Below are positions 41,709-52,213 of a stretch of DNA of 64,000 nucleotides, in pieces; within the stretch, counting starts at the first letter, position 1; each line of letters starts with the position of its first letter. The DNA comes from Pyropia haitanensis. Its lineage: Eukaryota > Rhodophyta > Bangiophyceae > Bangiales > Bangiaceae. A program made the translations under genes and the position numbers. The stretch lies in contig SDUX01000007.1 in NCBI GenBank assembly GCA_008729055.1, forward strand, positions 3,299,590-3,363,589, read 5' to 3'. Under the pieces are notes generated by a model. That model did not search any database. It was not told the DNA's origin and worked only from the letters and a program-made list of their open reading frames with translations.

Positions 41709-44700
41709 GACCGCCGGTCGTCCGCATCAACGGCTGCCCGTAACGCACGGGTGCAGGGCTCGGAAAGGTGAGACGCGTCACCGCCGCAGGCGAAGACGGC
41801 GCCGCTTCGACGGACGCTGCACCAACCCGTCGGAGAGGCTCGGGCAGCGTGGGCGCGCCCGTCGACCCGTGGCGACGGAAAAATAGAGCGTGGCAGGCGC
41901 GCCTCAGGGGCACCAGGGGGAGCGTCCCCCACGCAACCACCGCGCCAGGGGGGGTGGATGATCCCCACAGGGTGCACGCCGGCCGTCGCTGGCACCTGCG
42001 TGGCTGGCGCCGGCGGGGGCGTTGGCAGTCGCCGATGTCCACCCCCAAGTGGTTGCCGCGCCTACAGGTGTTCGTCGTCGCCCGGGACGCCTGCCGAAGA
42101 GTCCGTGTCGGCGGCCTCGAGGGTCTGCGTGCCTCCTCCTGCCCCTCCACCCCCACCCCCCCCCACTCCCTCCCTCTCTCGTCGCTCCCGCTCACGAGAG
42201 AGGCAGCAGGCCGGTGTCGATGTCACCCACGACAGGTGCTGCTTACTCTTCTGCGTCTCCCGCCCCCGTCCGCACCCACCCGTGCGCCACCACCTTGCCG
42301 CGCAGCGATAGCCCGCGTCACTGCCGTCCGTGGCCTATGTTACGGGGAGGCCCGGTGAAGAGGCTGGACGGTTGGCAGGGAGAACACGAACGTCCCCAAG
42401 TGCGCTGGTCGCGGGGCGGCGGTCGTGGTCGCAGCGGCGAGTAGCAGGCCGCAGCAATGCGGGGTCGTCGCCAAGGGCGAAGATGGCGGCAAGGAGAGCA
42501 AGCAGCAAGCACGCAGGCGCGAGGCGCGCCCGCAGGTCGGGTTGGGGGGATGGCAGGCAGACAGGCATGTCCACTACCCCGCCACCCCCCAACCCGGCCT
42601 CAGTCGACACTCCGTCTCCACGTCGGCCGCCGCTATCGGTCGCGTACAGAGCACGCAGGGCGGCGCGCAAGCGTGCCCCTCGTCCTCCTCGATCAGCGCG
42701 GATGAGGCGGGGCTGCCGAGACGCAGACTGCGACAAGACCGCCGGCAAGCCCACTTCTCTGAGCCCCCCCCCCCCCCCCGACACCAATCACCTCCACCAC
42801 CCTCCGCTCCACCTCCAACCCAGTCCTCCTCCAACCCAGTCCTCTCCGCCACACACCTCTCTCCTTCGTCGTTCCCCTCGGGTGGAAGGAATGTGGGTGG
42901 GCAGAGGAGAGGACGAGGGGGGGAGGGGAACGACGTCGGAGAGCAGCAGCCGATGGCGAGCGTCGAAGACTCCGTGTGAGCGACGCAGCGGGGCTGCCGC
43001 ACAGAGACGCGTGGCGGCCAGGTTAGTGGGGCCGGCGGCAGTGGCGGCCGTCGGCGACGAGGTGCCCGTGGTCGAGGCTGTCGTGACTGCGGTGGTAGTG
43101 GCGGCGGCAGCGGCGGTGTCAACGTCAGAAGCAGCGTCGGCGGCAGCGTCAGCGGCAGCGTCAGCGGCAGCGTCGGCGGCAGCGTCGGCGGCAGCGTCAG
43201 CGGCAGCGTCAGCGGCAGCGTTGGCGGCAGAGTCGGCGGCGGCGTCGGCGGTGGTAGAGTCACGTGTTCGCAGCCTCCCGTCGCCAACTCAGTGAGCGCC
43301 AGCGCGCAGGCACGTCCGATGTGGCGGCCGGCGACCGTCACCGGCCAAGGCGATGAGCCGGACGCGTGGCGGGCGTTGCTGGGACGGTGCCACGCGACAC
43401 TGGAGTTGGCGGCCTCGCGCGGTGGCGCGCCACCAGTCGCCACCAGCCTGACGCCGTCCGGCTGCTCCGCACAGCGCCGGCGGCGGCGCGTCCGTCCCGC
43501 CCGTCCGCCTGACCGCGCGGCTCCGTCTGACAGACGCCGGCCACCTCCCCGCCTCACCCCCCCCCCCCCCCACACCACCCGCGTGCGCGCCCCTTCCTCC
43601 CGTCGGACGGCAGCCCACCGACCCAGCTGCTCGTCGGCGCGGCGCTTCGCGCCGCTCCCTCCCCGCCGTGGTCGCGCGGTTGCGCTCCCCCCCGCAGCGG
43701 CCGCGGTGGCACTCCCCTGCCGCGCGCCACGCGTGGCGGCAGGCACGCCGACTCGACGGGCGTCGCGTGTCCCCCCCCCCCGTGATGCCGTCCTCAGTGA
43801 CGGAGGCACATTGGGGGGAACGGCCATGGGATGGGGGGGGGCGGGGGCGGGGAGGACGGGCGCGGACTGGGCGGCCGCCCAGCGAGAGTGCCGCGGCTGG
43901 CCGGGCGCGGCACACCCCTCCCAACTGGGGCGGCTACAGCCGCGTTCCCGCGGGACCGGCGGCCGACTGGCCAGCCTTGCGTGCGACACGACTGCGCGCC
44001 CTCTAGCGCTGGCGCCCGTGTCGGCGCCACGTGCTGTTTTCCCGGCTCGCTGGTGATCCCTCTGTGGGAGCCCCTCCCATCTTTGGGGGCCCGCCCTCAG
44101 GGAGGGGCCTTGGAAGGGGCCTCTAGGATGGGCGCAAAAGGGGGCGGGGGGCGGGGTGGGAGGGGGTGGTGGGAGGGGACGTGTGCGGCGCTTGCCCGCC
44201 GCGGCGGTTGTTGGGTTCAGAAGCACAGCGTGGCGCCGGGAATCCGCTGCGGTCCCCCGGCGCTGCGCCTCGTCCGCGCCCACGATGGGGAGCCCCGGAC
44301 GTGTCTCCTGATTGGACAGTGGGGTGGTCGTGGGGGGGCGCCACCGCCGATGGAAAGGCCGGCAACGACGCGGCTATGGGGGTTCAAAACGCCACGAGGA
44401 CCACAGGGCGATACCAGGAAGGTGGGGGGGGACCGTGTGCGCCGCGACCACGACCAAGCACCGTCGACGGTGGTCACACGAGCTGTGCTCTCGATGCACC
44501 AGAAAGCCATCGCTGAAGTTTTCATTTCCATTCCTTTTGCGCGCCTCGATTGCACTGTTGGAGCTCCTGGCCGTCACTATTGGTCGACCACGTCGAAGAC
44601 GCGAGTACCGCTGCTACTGCCGACCGCATGAAGTGTAGGCGCTCGGCGGGAGATTGAGCTGACCCGGCTAGACCCGTGAGATCTGCTCTGACATAGCCTC

Positions 44701-45236
44701 AGAATGGGAGGTGGTGTGGCGCTCATGTTGCCTCGTTGAAGTTGATCCTAGCTGCGTCTCGTGTGCAATGCAACTTTGTGGCCCTCTCTGGGAGACGTCG
44801 GGCACCATCGTAAAGCATCCCACGTGTCACGCAATCGCGCAGCCCGACGGTTGGGCCCACCGACTTGGCGGGGGCGGCAGGCGGGGGTCATCATCCCCGC
44901 AGCCTCGAGGCTGCTGTGTGAGGCAAAGGGCCCGCGCACTCGCCAGACCTCCCCGTTCCCCCCCACCCACGAGATTCTGGCGGCGTGTCCTGCATGTATC
45001 TTTACGCCACCTGGCCCCTACGGTCACTTGAAGGGTTACCCACCCGTGAGCCCTTGCCGGCCGCGTTGCGAGGGGCGGCCCTCGCCCTGGTCCGACTCCT
45101 GGCGAGTGCCTAGGCTCTCCCCTTAGCCGCTGCTAACCCGCTACTAGATACGGCCGGTGTCCCGCTAACCCAGGCACTGCCGCGGGCGCCTCGGGTGCTG
45201 CTACGGCGAGCGGCCGACAACGAGCCTCTGATGTGT
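41709..45236. other. Region without a supported gene; contains a 12-bp minisatellite
   Basis: Overlapping frames on both strands (for example a 569-codon minus-strand frame, 44283-42574) have low-complexity composition and, around 43.1-43.25 kb, simply translate a minisatellite. Around 43300-43400 the minus strand reads plausibly (WHRPSNARHASGSSPWPVTV), but I found no start, splice sites or domain. GC declines after 44.4 kb. Confidence 0.4.
43120..43250. repeat. 12-bp minisatellite, about ten copies
   Basis: The unit is GCGGCAGCGTCA with A/G variation at the last base (GTCAGC or GTCGGC), repeated head to tail with decay at both ends. On the plus strand it would encode an Ala/Ser repeat. On the minus strand it would encode Thr-Leu-Pro repeats. 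Confidence 0.85.
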
Positions 45237-45521
45237 CTACAAAACGGACGAGACCAACTGTGAACGCAGAGAGTGAAGGCACGTCACAGTGCCCAGCGCT
45301 TCCACAGCAGCAAGCGCGCCCATGCTGCTGTTCTTGACCATTGACGTCACTGTGTACCTCTTTTCCGAGCACAGGTCGGCAGAGACCCGCGCTTCGTCAA
45401 GCCTCCTGTTGACGCATTCGAACAACCTGATCAATGACTGAGTAGTGTTGTCGTCCCAATTTTGGCAATTGTGCAAGCGTGCACCTGCAACACAGCACCC
45501 ACCTGACGGCTTCTGGACCAA
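45237..45521 (-). CDS. Unidentified ORF or gene fragment
   Basis: The frame reads NWDDNTTQSLIRLFECVNRR, LDEARVSADLCSEKRYTVTS, then MVKNSSMGALAAVEALGTV. Its normal amino-acid composition stands out in this gene-poor area. The W-D-D-x-T-T-x-x-L-I-x-L-F start is reminiscent of Myb/SANT-like or trihelix DNA-binding helices found in some transposon-associated genes, but the match is too short to assign. It could be a relic of a mobile element or an exon of an unseen gene. The ATG at 45521 may not be the true start. Confidence 0.3.
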   Translation of the reverse strand: MVQKPSGGCCVAGARLHNCQNWDDNTTQSLIRLFECVNRRLDEARVSADLCSEKRYTVTSMVKNSSMGALAAVEALGTVTCLHSLRSQLVSSVL

Positions 45522-45828
45522 TGAAGCGCGAGCATGCCACAGTGATCGCGCGGCGCTTCACATCCCAAGAGCATCTGATTGGCTGCAGCTGAAAGTCCAT
45601 GTCGAACCGGGCGCTGATTGGTCTAAACGCAGTTGTCTTCTCTTGCAGCCTCCCCTATTTTCCCTGGATCTGAGTCGGTGTCTTGACCAGCAGGCAAGCA
45701 AGCCGCAACTGGAGCCAGTCCTCCGGTCCATCAGCTCTGAATTTCCCAGACAGTCGCACTGCGCAATAACTGAACGCAGTTCTGAGCACCTATTGGTTGG
45801 ACCTGCCGATTCTGAGGCATGCGATTGG
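45518..45828. promoter_or_regulatory. Cluster of five CCAAT/ATTGG boxes
   Basis: CCAAT occurs at 45518-45522, and its complement ATTGG at 45578-45582, 45617-45621, 45792-45796 and 45824-45828. In eukaryotic promoters such boxes bind NF-Y/HAP. Five within 311 bases of ~55% GC DNA is more than expected by chance, but no well-supported gene starts next to it. Confidence 0.4.
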
Positions 45829-48182
45829 TCTTCTATTGTCGTGCAGTTGCGCACATGCAAATCCGTCAAATGTGGGACGACGCGATAGTGCGTTTGGAAT
45901 GTAGATTGCCCAAACTGTCCAACTTGGTGCCGTGTCCAGCGGCCATGGTAGGCCGGACTGAGCCAAGTGGCTCTTTCTGGTGACCGGCGGGCTGGCGGAG
46001 GGGCCGCATGGGGCATGCGAGCCGGTAGAGTGTAAACGCAATCCTACTACAGGCACGCGGCGGAATGCGGTGTCAGATGACCACAGCTGTATCGGATGGA
46101 GGCTTCGAGCATGGTCGCCTGGCCGTTGCTTTGCACCCACCGACCCACCCCGACGTAGCCTCTAGCTACTGTATGATGCGTCGTTCGGGAGGACCGAGGG
46201 CCGCAGGCGCTGGCTCCCCCTCCCACGGGGGTCGACACCGACCGCTACCCACCACACGAATCGATACACCTGTGGACACATCTCGTGACGACGTCAGTGC
46301 GACTGGTAAGCCGGCGGTCGGAAATGCGGGAAGGTATCAGCTGAAAAAACGGGAGGTGTCCACACGCAGTAGACTCGTCAACAGTGGTGAATTCAGCCTC
46401 ACGTCGCGTGGCTCGGCACAGCGAGCAATTCTTTTGTGTTACCTTCCCAGTGAAGAAGCATCTGACACATCGAGCGCACACGAGGCAGCGTCTTCAGGGT
46501 CCAACTCTGCTCCACCAAAGGATAGATGGGAGCCGCGCACCAGAGGTCCTCGCACGCTGCGTGGTGTGGAGTGGGGGAGGGGAGGAATAGTTTGTCATCC
46601 GCAGGCCGCCTGGCGCATACGTATACGAGTAAGTCTCCAGTCCTAATCGCCGCTCAACTGTGACGCGTCAAACCGCCCACGAGACGACTTCTGTAATTCC
46701 TGGCTGTGACAGGTACGCACCTCTCGTTCCGTCATGTCCACCGTCAGTCTCGGGTCTCCCCTTCTGCCTGCCGACTACGAGAAGCGCCTCCTCCAGGAAG
46801 ACTGCGTCAGAACCGTTGCCTACTGGCATCGTCAAGTGTGGACCGGAACTTTTGGGCGAAAAGCAGAGTATTGTCAAACATGGTGGCGACTTTCAGAAAG
46901 GGTCCGTGGAGGACGTGCAACCGCGTTCAGAATGAGATTGTCAGTACTGTAGACCGTCAAAACTCTCTAGAACAGTGCACAGGATGAAGCTGTGAGCTCG
47001 AGAACGGAACTGTTGTTGAAAGATGGAAGTGGGGGGGGCGGGGGGGAAGAGGGAGAGAGTGGGGGGGGGGGGGGGCGGGCTCGCTGCGGCGGCAGTGCTC
47101 CTTATCCCGAGATCCACGTCAAGCGGCTTCAAGGCTTGAAGCGCTTGAAGATCCTTGAATTCTCTTGAAGCGCTCGCGCTTCAAGGTCCGCCGACCCGCC
47201 TAAACGGCTGCGAATTAGACCTTGAATCGAGCGTTTACAGCACTTAATCGAGTAACAACTACCGCACAGTACGTGGTGAAGAGGGTGTACCGGTGCACAA
47301 GTGAAACAACCCAGTCCTCTGCGAGTCGAGTGGAGTCTCCCGGGCAGTCCACCGGCAGCGCCCGCACGCACAAGAAAAGTCTCTCACGCAACAGGTAGGA
47401 GCCCAGGCTGAGGTCCTGACCTGTTGCAGGGAACGGCCACAGCTGCAGTCTCCCCTCCAACGGGCCTACCACGCCGCCGCACCTCTCCGCCTCCCCGCCC
47501 CCTTCCCCCCTCACCAGTAGTGAGTGGGGCACTCTACCCACCCGGCGCAGACGTCGTGCACTGGGGCCGACGGCGGCGGCGGCAGCCGCACCTCCGCCAG
47601 TCCCCCTGCCGACTTCCCTCCACACCGGCGGTGGGTGTGGCACCCAATCCACCCGGGTCAAGCAATGCGTACGCGGGCCGACGCCGCCACCACTCCCGTT
47701 CCGTGAACTCCTCGTGCTAGCACCTGGCACTCTTCCACGTCGTAACAGTGGCGGACACCCAGACGGCGACGTGTGGTGGCGGCACGAGCACTTGCGGTGG
47801 TGTGCGTGGTGCTGTCGGTGCAGCAACACCCCTCACGGTGATGACTAGGACGAGCGGAGGCCACTGTGGGAAAAGTTAGAGGGAACATGGTCGAGACAGT
47901 GCGCCGCGCACTCGGAACATGCTCCCATCGTCACGAGGAGCGCGGCCAGTGCGGGGACGGAGCCACTTCTCATCACTGCTGCTGTGCTTCGCCAGGTCTG
48001 GCGGTTCGTGTGTATTGTGTGGCCTAATTTGCATACACCTGTGCAAAGACGCACCAGCACCGTCCGAGAGGAGTCTTGGACCCGACGGGAAAAGTCCATG
48101 CATCGTCGTAACTGGCGTTTTTCAAGCCCCGCGAGAGGGACTTTGACGTCTCGCCGATTGCAACTGCGACTGGGCCTCAGCC
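45829..48182. other. Gene-poor, moderate-GC stretch
   Basis: Short frames on both strands (for example one from 46734 reading PADYEKRLLQEDCVRTVAYW) lack domains. It contains a palindrome cluster at 47.13-47.19 kb and a G-rich tract at 47030-47080. No RNA gene is seen. Confidence 0.4.
47127..47185. repeat. CTTGAAG/CTTCAAG repeat cluster with a perfect hairpin
   Basis: CTTCAAG or CTTGAAG occurs five times in 59 bases. The last pair forms a perfect 9-bp stem: CTTGAAGCG (47164-47172), loop CTCG, CGCTTCAAG (47177-47185). Confidence 0.75.
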
Positions 48183-49943
48183 TCACTCGCCCACAATGAC
48201 AGGCTCCACAAGGGCGGAGCGGGTGCACCCCGCCGTGTTGCACACGTCCACCGCGTAGCCGACGAGACCAGTGCACCCGCCGCGGTCGCAGGTCTGTCCC
48301 GCCCGCTCCGCCGACGACAGCGATAGGGTCGTGCCCACCTCCCCGACCAGTGCCACGGGGGTGTCGGGCTCCCCTGGCGCCGTGTCGATCAGCGCCAGCC
48401 ACTGAAAGTGGGGCGTGACGGGGCGCAGCTGGCCGGTAGCGCGGTCCTGCCGCCGGCCACCGCCCCCGTCCACGTAGGTCACCGTCAGACGCACCGGGCG
48501 GCCGGACCGGGTGGGGGGATAGGTCAGTACCACATCGGATGGGGGGCGGGCGTCTTGTCGGACAAGTGGGTCCACGTCTTCCGACACGAGGAGCGTCGTG
48601 TTGGCCACCGCCGCCGACGACCCGACGGTGCGGGTACAGCCAGGTGCACTGTACTCCATCCACACCACCGACCCGTTAGCCGACAGGGGGACCCCCCCGC
48701 CATCGCCACCACCGCCGTCGCCGCCGCCCCCGCCCGTCAACGCCGCTACATCCACCCGCAGCTCCCGGCTGGTCGTGGCACCGGTGCGGCACTCGGTGCC
48801 GGAAGGCGCCCGAGCCACTCCCACCATGACCAGCCCGATGGGGTTGCCGACGGTCGCGCGCACGACGGCAGCGTCGCCCGGCGCCAGCGCCAGCACCCTT
48901 GGCGGGCGGACAACGTAATCGACCACCGGTGGCCGCGCCGGCAACATCCGCACGTCGGCCGACCGCACGCACGTCGACCGCCCCTCCTTGGCCGCCACGC
49001 ACAGCGTAGCAAAGACGGCGGGGGAGCCACACCGGCGGTACGCCTCCCAGGTCTGCTCAAGGTAGGAGCGCGGGCGGGCGGCCACCGCTTCGACGTCGGT
49101 CGAGGTGGGCGTAAAGAGAAACTGTGACACCCGCCACGGCGACGACACCCCATCGTCAGCGGTAGCAAACACCTGCACCCGCACGGGGGCCCCGGCACAA
49201 GTGGCGGCGGCGTACACCCAAAAGTACCACGGCTCGGGGCCGCCGCGGGCGGTGCCACCGTCGACGTGCTCGATGGTCGGGAGGGAGCAGCCGGGGCGGG
49301 GATCAGGGGGTGCCATGTCATCCTCTCCGCCAGAGGGTGGTGCCGTCGCGGCGGGCACCAGCGTGATGGCCGGCGTCGGCCACGGCGACGCGCACTGCCC
49401 GGCGGTGGCGGGCGACGTCGTGGGCGTCGGTGTCGGCGTTGACGTCGGCATTGGCGTCGGCGTATCCGCCACAGCTGTGGGGGACGGCGTGGGCGTGGCG
49501 CGCCGCCCAATGACCAGCCGCACCGTTGTGACGGGGGGCGGCGTCCCCCCCCCCCCACCCGCCGCCGCGGCCACGTACGCTGACACGGTGACGGGCCCCG
49601 CCGGCAAAGCCATGCCCTTGACCACCCCGCCCACGTCGCCGGCCGCTACATACGGCGCCTCCCGCTCCGTGCGCGCGTACGAGGCGGGCGCGACAAAAAC
49701 GACGGGCCGGCGGCGGCCGGCAGACGAGACGGCGGCAATGGTGTAGGTGCCGGGCGGCTCCCGGATGGTGGCGCCGTCGGTGAGGCGCCGACGCCACGCA
49801 CCGGTCGCGACATCGACCAGCCAGAAGCCCACTACCCTGGGGCGGGATGGGGGTGTTGGGCGACTGGCCGCTGTCGCCGCCGCTGCCGCTGCCACCGCCA
49901 CAATGACCAGGAGGAGCAAGGCGGGGATGCGACGAGGCCTCAT
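48183..49943 (-). CDS. Secreted, beta-rich extracellular protein with Thr/Pro linker
   Basis: A single exon encodes 586 residues. The start MRPRRIPALLLLVIVAVAAA at 49943 is a clear signal peptide, with cleavage expected near residue 27. The first mature domain (about residues 32-145) has the pattern VVGFWLVDVATG, RLTDGATI, a strand VVFVAP, R-x-E-x-x-APYVAAGDVGG, GPVTVSAYVA and a final TVRLVIG. This resembles an immunoglobulin-like domain found in bacterial and algal matrix proteins. A Thr/Pro-rich linker (TPTPMPTSTPTPTPT) follows and is probably O-glycosylated or hydroxylated. Further on, paired cysteines (ATCAGAPV, RRCGSPAVFATLCVA, TCDRGGC, VCNTAGC) suggest disulfide-bonded beta-sandwich domains. 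A cell-wall or adhesion role is inferred. In-frame sequence upstream to 50432 lacks signal-peptide character and is treated as leader. Confidence 0.7.
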   Translation of the reverse strand: MRPRRIPALLLLVIVAVAAAAAATAASRPTPPSRPRVVGFWLVDVATGAWRRRLTDGATIREPPGTYTIAAVSSAGRRRPVVFVAPASYARTEREAPYVAAGDVGGVVKGMALPAGPVTVSAYVAAAAGGGGGTPPPVTTVRLVIGRRATPTPSPTAVADTPTPMPTSTPTPTPTTSPATAGQCASPWPTPAITLVPAATAPPSGGEDDMAPPDPRPGCSLPTIEHVDGGTARGGPEPWYFWVYAAATCAGAPVRVQVFATADDGVSSPWRVSQFLFTPTSTDVEAVAARPRSYLEQTWEAYRRCGSPAVFATLCVAAKEGRSTCVRSADVRMLPARPPVVDYVVRPPRVLALAPGDAAVVRATVGNPIGLVMVGVARAPSGTECRTGATTSRELRVDVAALTGGGGGDGGGGDGGGVPLSANGSVVWMEYSAPGCTRTVGSSAAVANTTLLVSEDVDPLVRQDARPPSDVVLTYPPTRSGRPVRLTVTYVDGGGGRRQDRATGQLRPVTPHFQWLALIDTAPGEPDTPVALVGEVGTTLSLSSAERAGQTCDRGGCTGLVGYAVDVCNTAGCTRSALVEPVIVGE

Positions 49944-50956
49944 GGTGACCCACTGGGGTGACGGTGGCTTCGGATGCCGACAGCTGAGGAGGGGGAGGAA
50001 GGGCGCGGGGCCCGCGCGTTGCCCCCTATGTCGATGGACCCGTTCGACTCGCCGCCGGCCCTTGCTCCACCGGTGTGACGGTGGTTGTGTCGGGGGGAGG
50101 GGGCGGGCAGCCGCCTCGACACAGATTCCTGACGCGGCGGGCCGCGCTTCCACAGCAGCGTCGGCGACGGCAACGGCGAAAGCATCTCCAAGGGCCGACG
50201 CGCAGGCCCATCCGCGGAGTGCCGGCAGGCGAACAGAGCGGTCAGGCACAACGAAGCACGACAACCTCCCCCACATTTGGCCAGTGTGGGGGGTGCCGCG
50301 CCCACTGGCCGCCAGCGCCCCACGACATTGTGCCAGCCGACCACCGGGGGGCGGGGGGGTTGGTCCGCAGCATAACAGCCCCACCGTCCTGCGTGGTCGG
50401 TTGTCGCGCGCCAACCGCGGCACGCCCAACAAGGCGCGATCCCCTCCCCACCACGTCCTCGTCAGTTGCGTCTCTGGGAAAGGCGGAGGGAGACTCCAAC
50501 CCCCCCTCTCGCCCCCCCCCCGCCTCCTCTCCCCTCACTCCCCGTCGGCTTCCCCCCACGAGGCGGAAGGGACGAAACTCCCTCGTCAGCCGTCTGTATC
50601 ACGCATCCAAACGCAATGAGGCGCGCCCACTCTCCATCACGCGCTCGCCACTAGGGTCTCTGGGAGAGGTAAAGGAAGGGGCACTTCCCCCCCCCCCCCC
50701 CACGGTCCTCCCCCGACTCTCACTGTTTGGATGAGGGAGAGTTGACACTCCCTCGTCAGCCCCAGTCAGCACGAATGACGACGACGCAGGGAGAGACCTT
50801 CCCCTCGCCGCAGTGGGCCTGGGAGACGGGCGGCAGCGCCGCAACGGGCTGCTGGTGAGCCCCCCCCGCCGCCACTCGCCCAACCGCGCGGCGACACTGT
50901 CAGGGCAGGGAGGTGTGGCAGGGGGGAGCCTTGGCAGGCGGCCAGTCGGCGGCTCC

Positions 50957-51080
50957 CGGGCGGCCACAGCACGGGCGGGAGCGCCGTCGGCGGCAAGCCG
51001 GGCGGCCACGGCGTGGGCGGGAGCGCCGTTGGTGACAGCCGGGTGGCCACAGCGCGAGCGGGCGCGCCGCGCCACGGAGG
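50957..51080. repeat. Imperfect 41-42-bp tandem repeat, three copies
   Basis: Copies start at 50957, 50999 and 51040 with CGGGCGGCCAC or CGGGTGGCCAC and share GGGCGGGAGCGCCGT. The third copy is the most diverged. Confidence 0.65.
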
Positions 51081-51325
51081 CCGGGGTCTCTCGGTCGCCT
51101 CGACACGCGGGCGGGGGCGCACTCCGCCAGCGGGAGAGACTGGCGTGCATCGAGCGGCCACTACGATCGAGGCGGAGGCAGACTGGCCACCGCCGCGGCG
51201 GCGCTTGGACGCGTCGGGATCCTCACGAGAGGACCTACACAGCAATGCGCCTGGACAAGAATAATTCCCCTAAAGAAAATTGAGATTGGATGTACTGTAC
51301 ACTGACACTCCTATCCATGAATCAC

Positions 51326-51520
51326 AACTGTGGGTGGTTTGATTACTTTCTTGGCGGTCCGGTTACCACACCCCCCGGTCATCGAAATATCGAAACATCC
51401 CCAGGACCTCCGCGGGGCGTTTGATCACATGTGATCCAACCCCCTCCCAGAGCCATTGTGGGGGGTACGATCACTTGACGCGGTCCGGAAACACGCACCC
51501 CTGTTATCGAAATCAAATCC
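51326..51520. repeat. Dispersed repeat, copy 2, partly tandem, with a 14-bp palindrome
   Basis: It contains the perfect palindrome GATCACATGTGATC at 51423-51436. It begins with a diverged partial unit (TGTGGGTGGTTTGATTACTT, CGGTCCGG) that ends CCCCAGGACCTC (51399-51410). A second unit follows, sharing GATCCAACCC, TGTGGGGGGT..GATCACTT, CGGTCCGG and CCTGTTATC with the copy at 35.6 kb. Confidence 0.65.
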
Positions 51521-51859
51521 CCGCACATCGTCGAAAAGTGATGTCGCCAGCCTCAATTATGTGGACACGGCGGTCTTACTTGCGTACTGTGTGGACCGTC
51601 GCCGGCTGCGTTCGTCTGCCTCACTCGCCCGCTCCTCTGTCCATGTGCAAGACAACACTCGGTGGGATGCGACTACCCTTGACCCTTCTTTCTCCCTCCT
51701 GCTTGCCCCCTCCCACCAGCCACCTCTCCTCGCCCTCTCCCCCCCCATTTTTGACGTCCTCTCACCCCTCTTTCCCCCCCCGCCTGACCCTTTCCCCCTC
51801 TCCTTTGGTCCTTCCCCCCCCCCCCACCGCTCTTGACTCTCACCCCCGGCCGCCGTCCA

Positions 51860-52213
51860 ATGGCCTTCCGCTTCCTGGGCGTCGCCCTGCCGACGTCAGA
51901 GCCCGCCTGGCGCGCCCTCCAGCGCATTTACGGCATTGGCCGGACGACGGCGGTCGACCTCGTCCACGGCATTGGCGGCTCCGCGGCGCTGCGGGTGCGG
52001 GACCTCGCCCCCCCGCACGTGGCCGCCCTCTACGCGGCGCTCGAGGCGGGCGGCCCGGTACAGGACGCGCGGCGGGTGGCGGAGCGGGCGGCGGTGGACC
52101 GGCTGGTGCGGATTGGCTGCTACCGCGGCGGCCGCCACACCGCGCAGCTGCCCACGCGGGGGCAGCGGACGCACACCAACGCGCACACGCAAAAGAAGAT
52201 GAAGCGGGTGTGA
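51860..52213 (+). CDS. rps13: Mitochondrial ribosomal protein uS13
   Basis: It encodes 117 residues of the bacterial-type S13 family, a small-subunit head protein that contacts 16S-like rRNA and the P-site tRNA. Family blocks are LQRIYGIGRTTAVDLVHGIG (helix-hairpin), a helical middle, then DRLVRIGCYRGGRHTAQLP, RGQRTHTNAHTQKK and a basic end MKRV. The start MAFRFLGVALP at 51860 matches the usual N-terminus. An in-frame ATG at 51833 adds nine residues with no targeting character. Red algal plastid genomes generally carry their own rps13, so this nuclear copy is most simply mitochondrial, although no classical presequence is visible. It is a single exon of normal family length. Confidence 0.88.
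   Translation: MAFRFLGVALPTSEPAWRALQRIYGIGRTTAVDLVHGIGGSAALRVRDLAPPHVAALYAALEAGGPVQDARRVAERAAVDRLVRIGCYRGGRHTAQLPTRGQRTHTNAHTQKKMKRV

Larger units (their letters stand above)
49944..51859. other. Intergenic region with a minisatellite and a dispersed repeat
   Basis: The interval between the divergent secreted-protein and uS13 genes. It holds a 41-42-bp imperfect tandem repeat and the second copy of the dispersed repeat, then C/T-rich sequence from about 51.68 to 51.83 kb leading into the uS13 start. No gene is seen. Confidence 0.5.

Noticed and set aside
42574..44283. 569-codon minus-strand frame as a Pro-rich wall protein
   Set aside because: The Thr-Leu-Pro repeat is a direct translation of a 12-bp minisatellite, and no start, signal peptide or splice sites were found.
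46734..46952. Plus-strand ORF reading PADYEKRLLQEDCVRTVAYW
   Set aside because: Competing frames on both strands look equally plausible, and there is no domain, splice signal or flanking structure.
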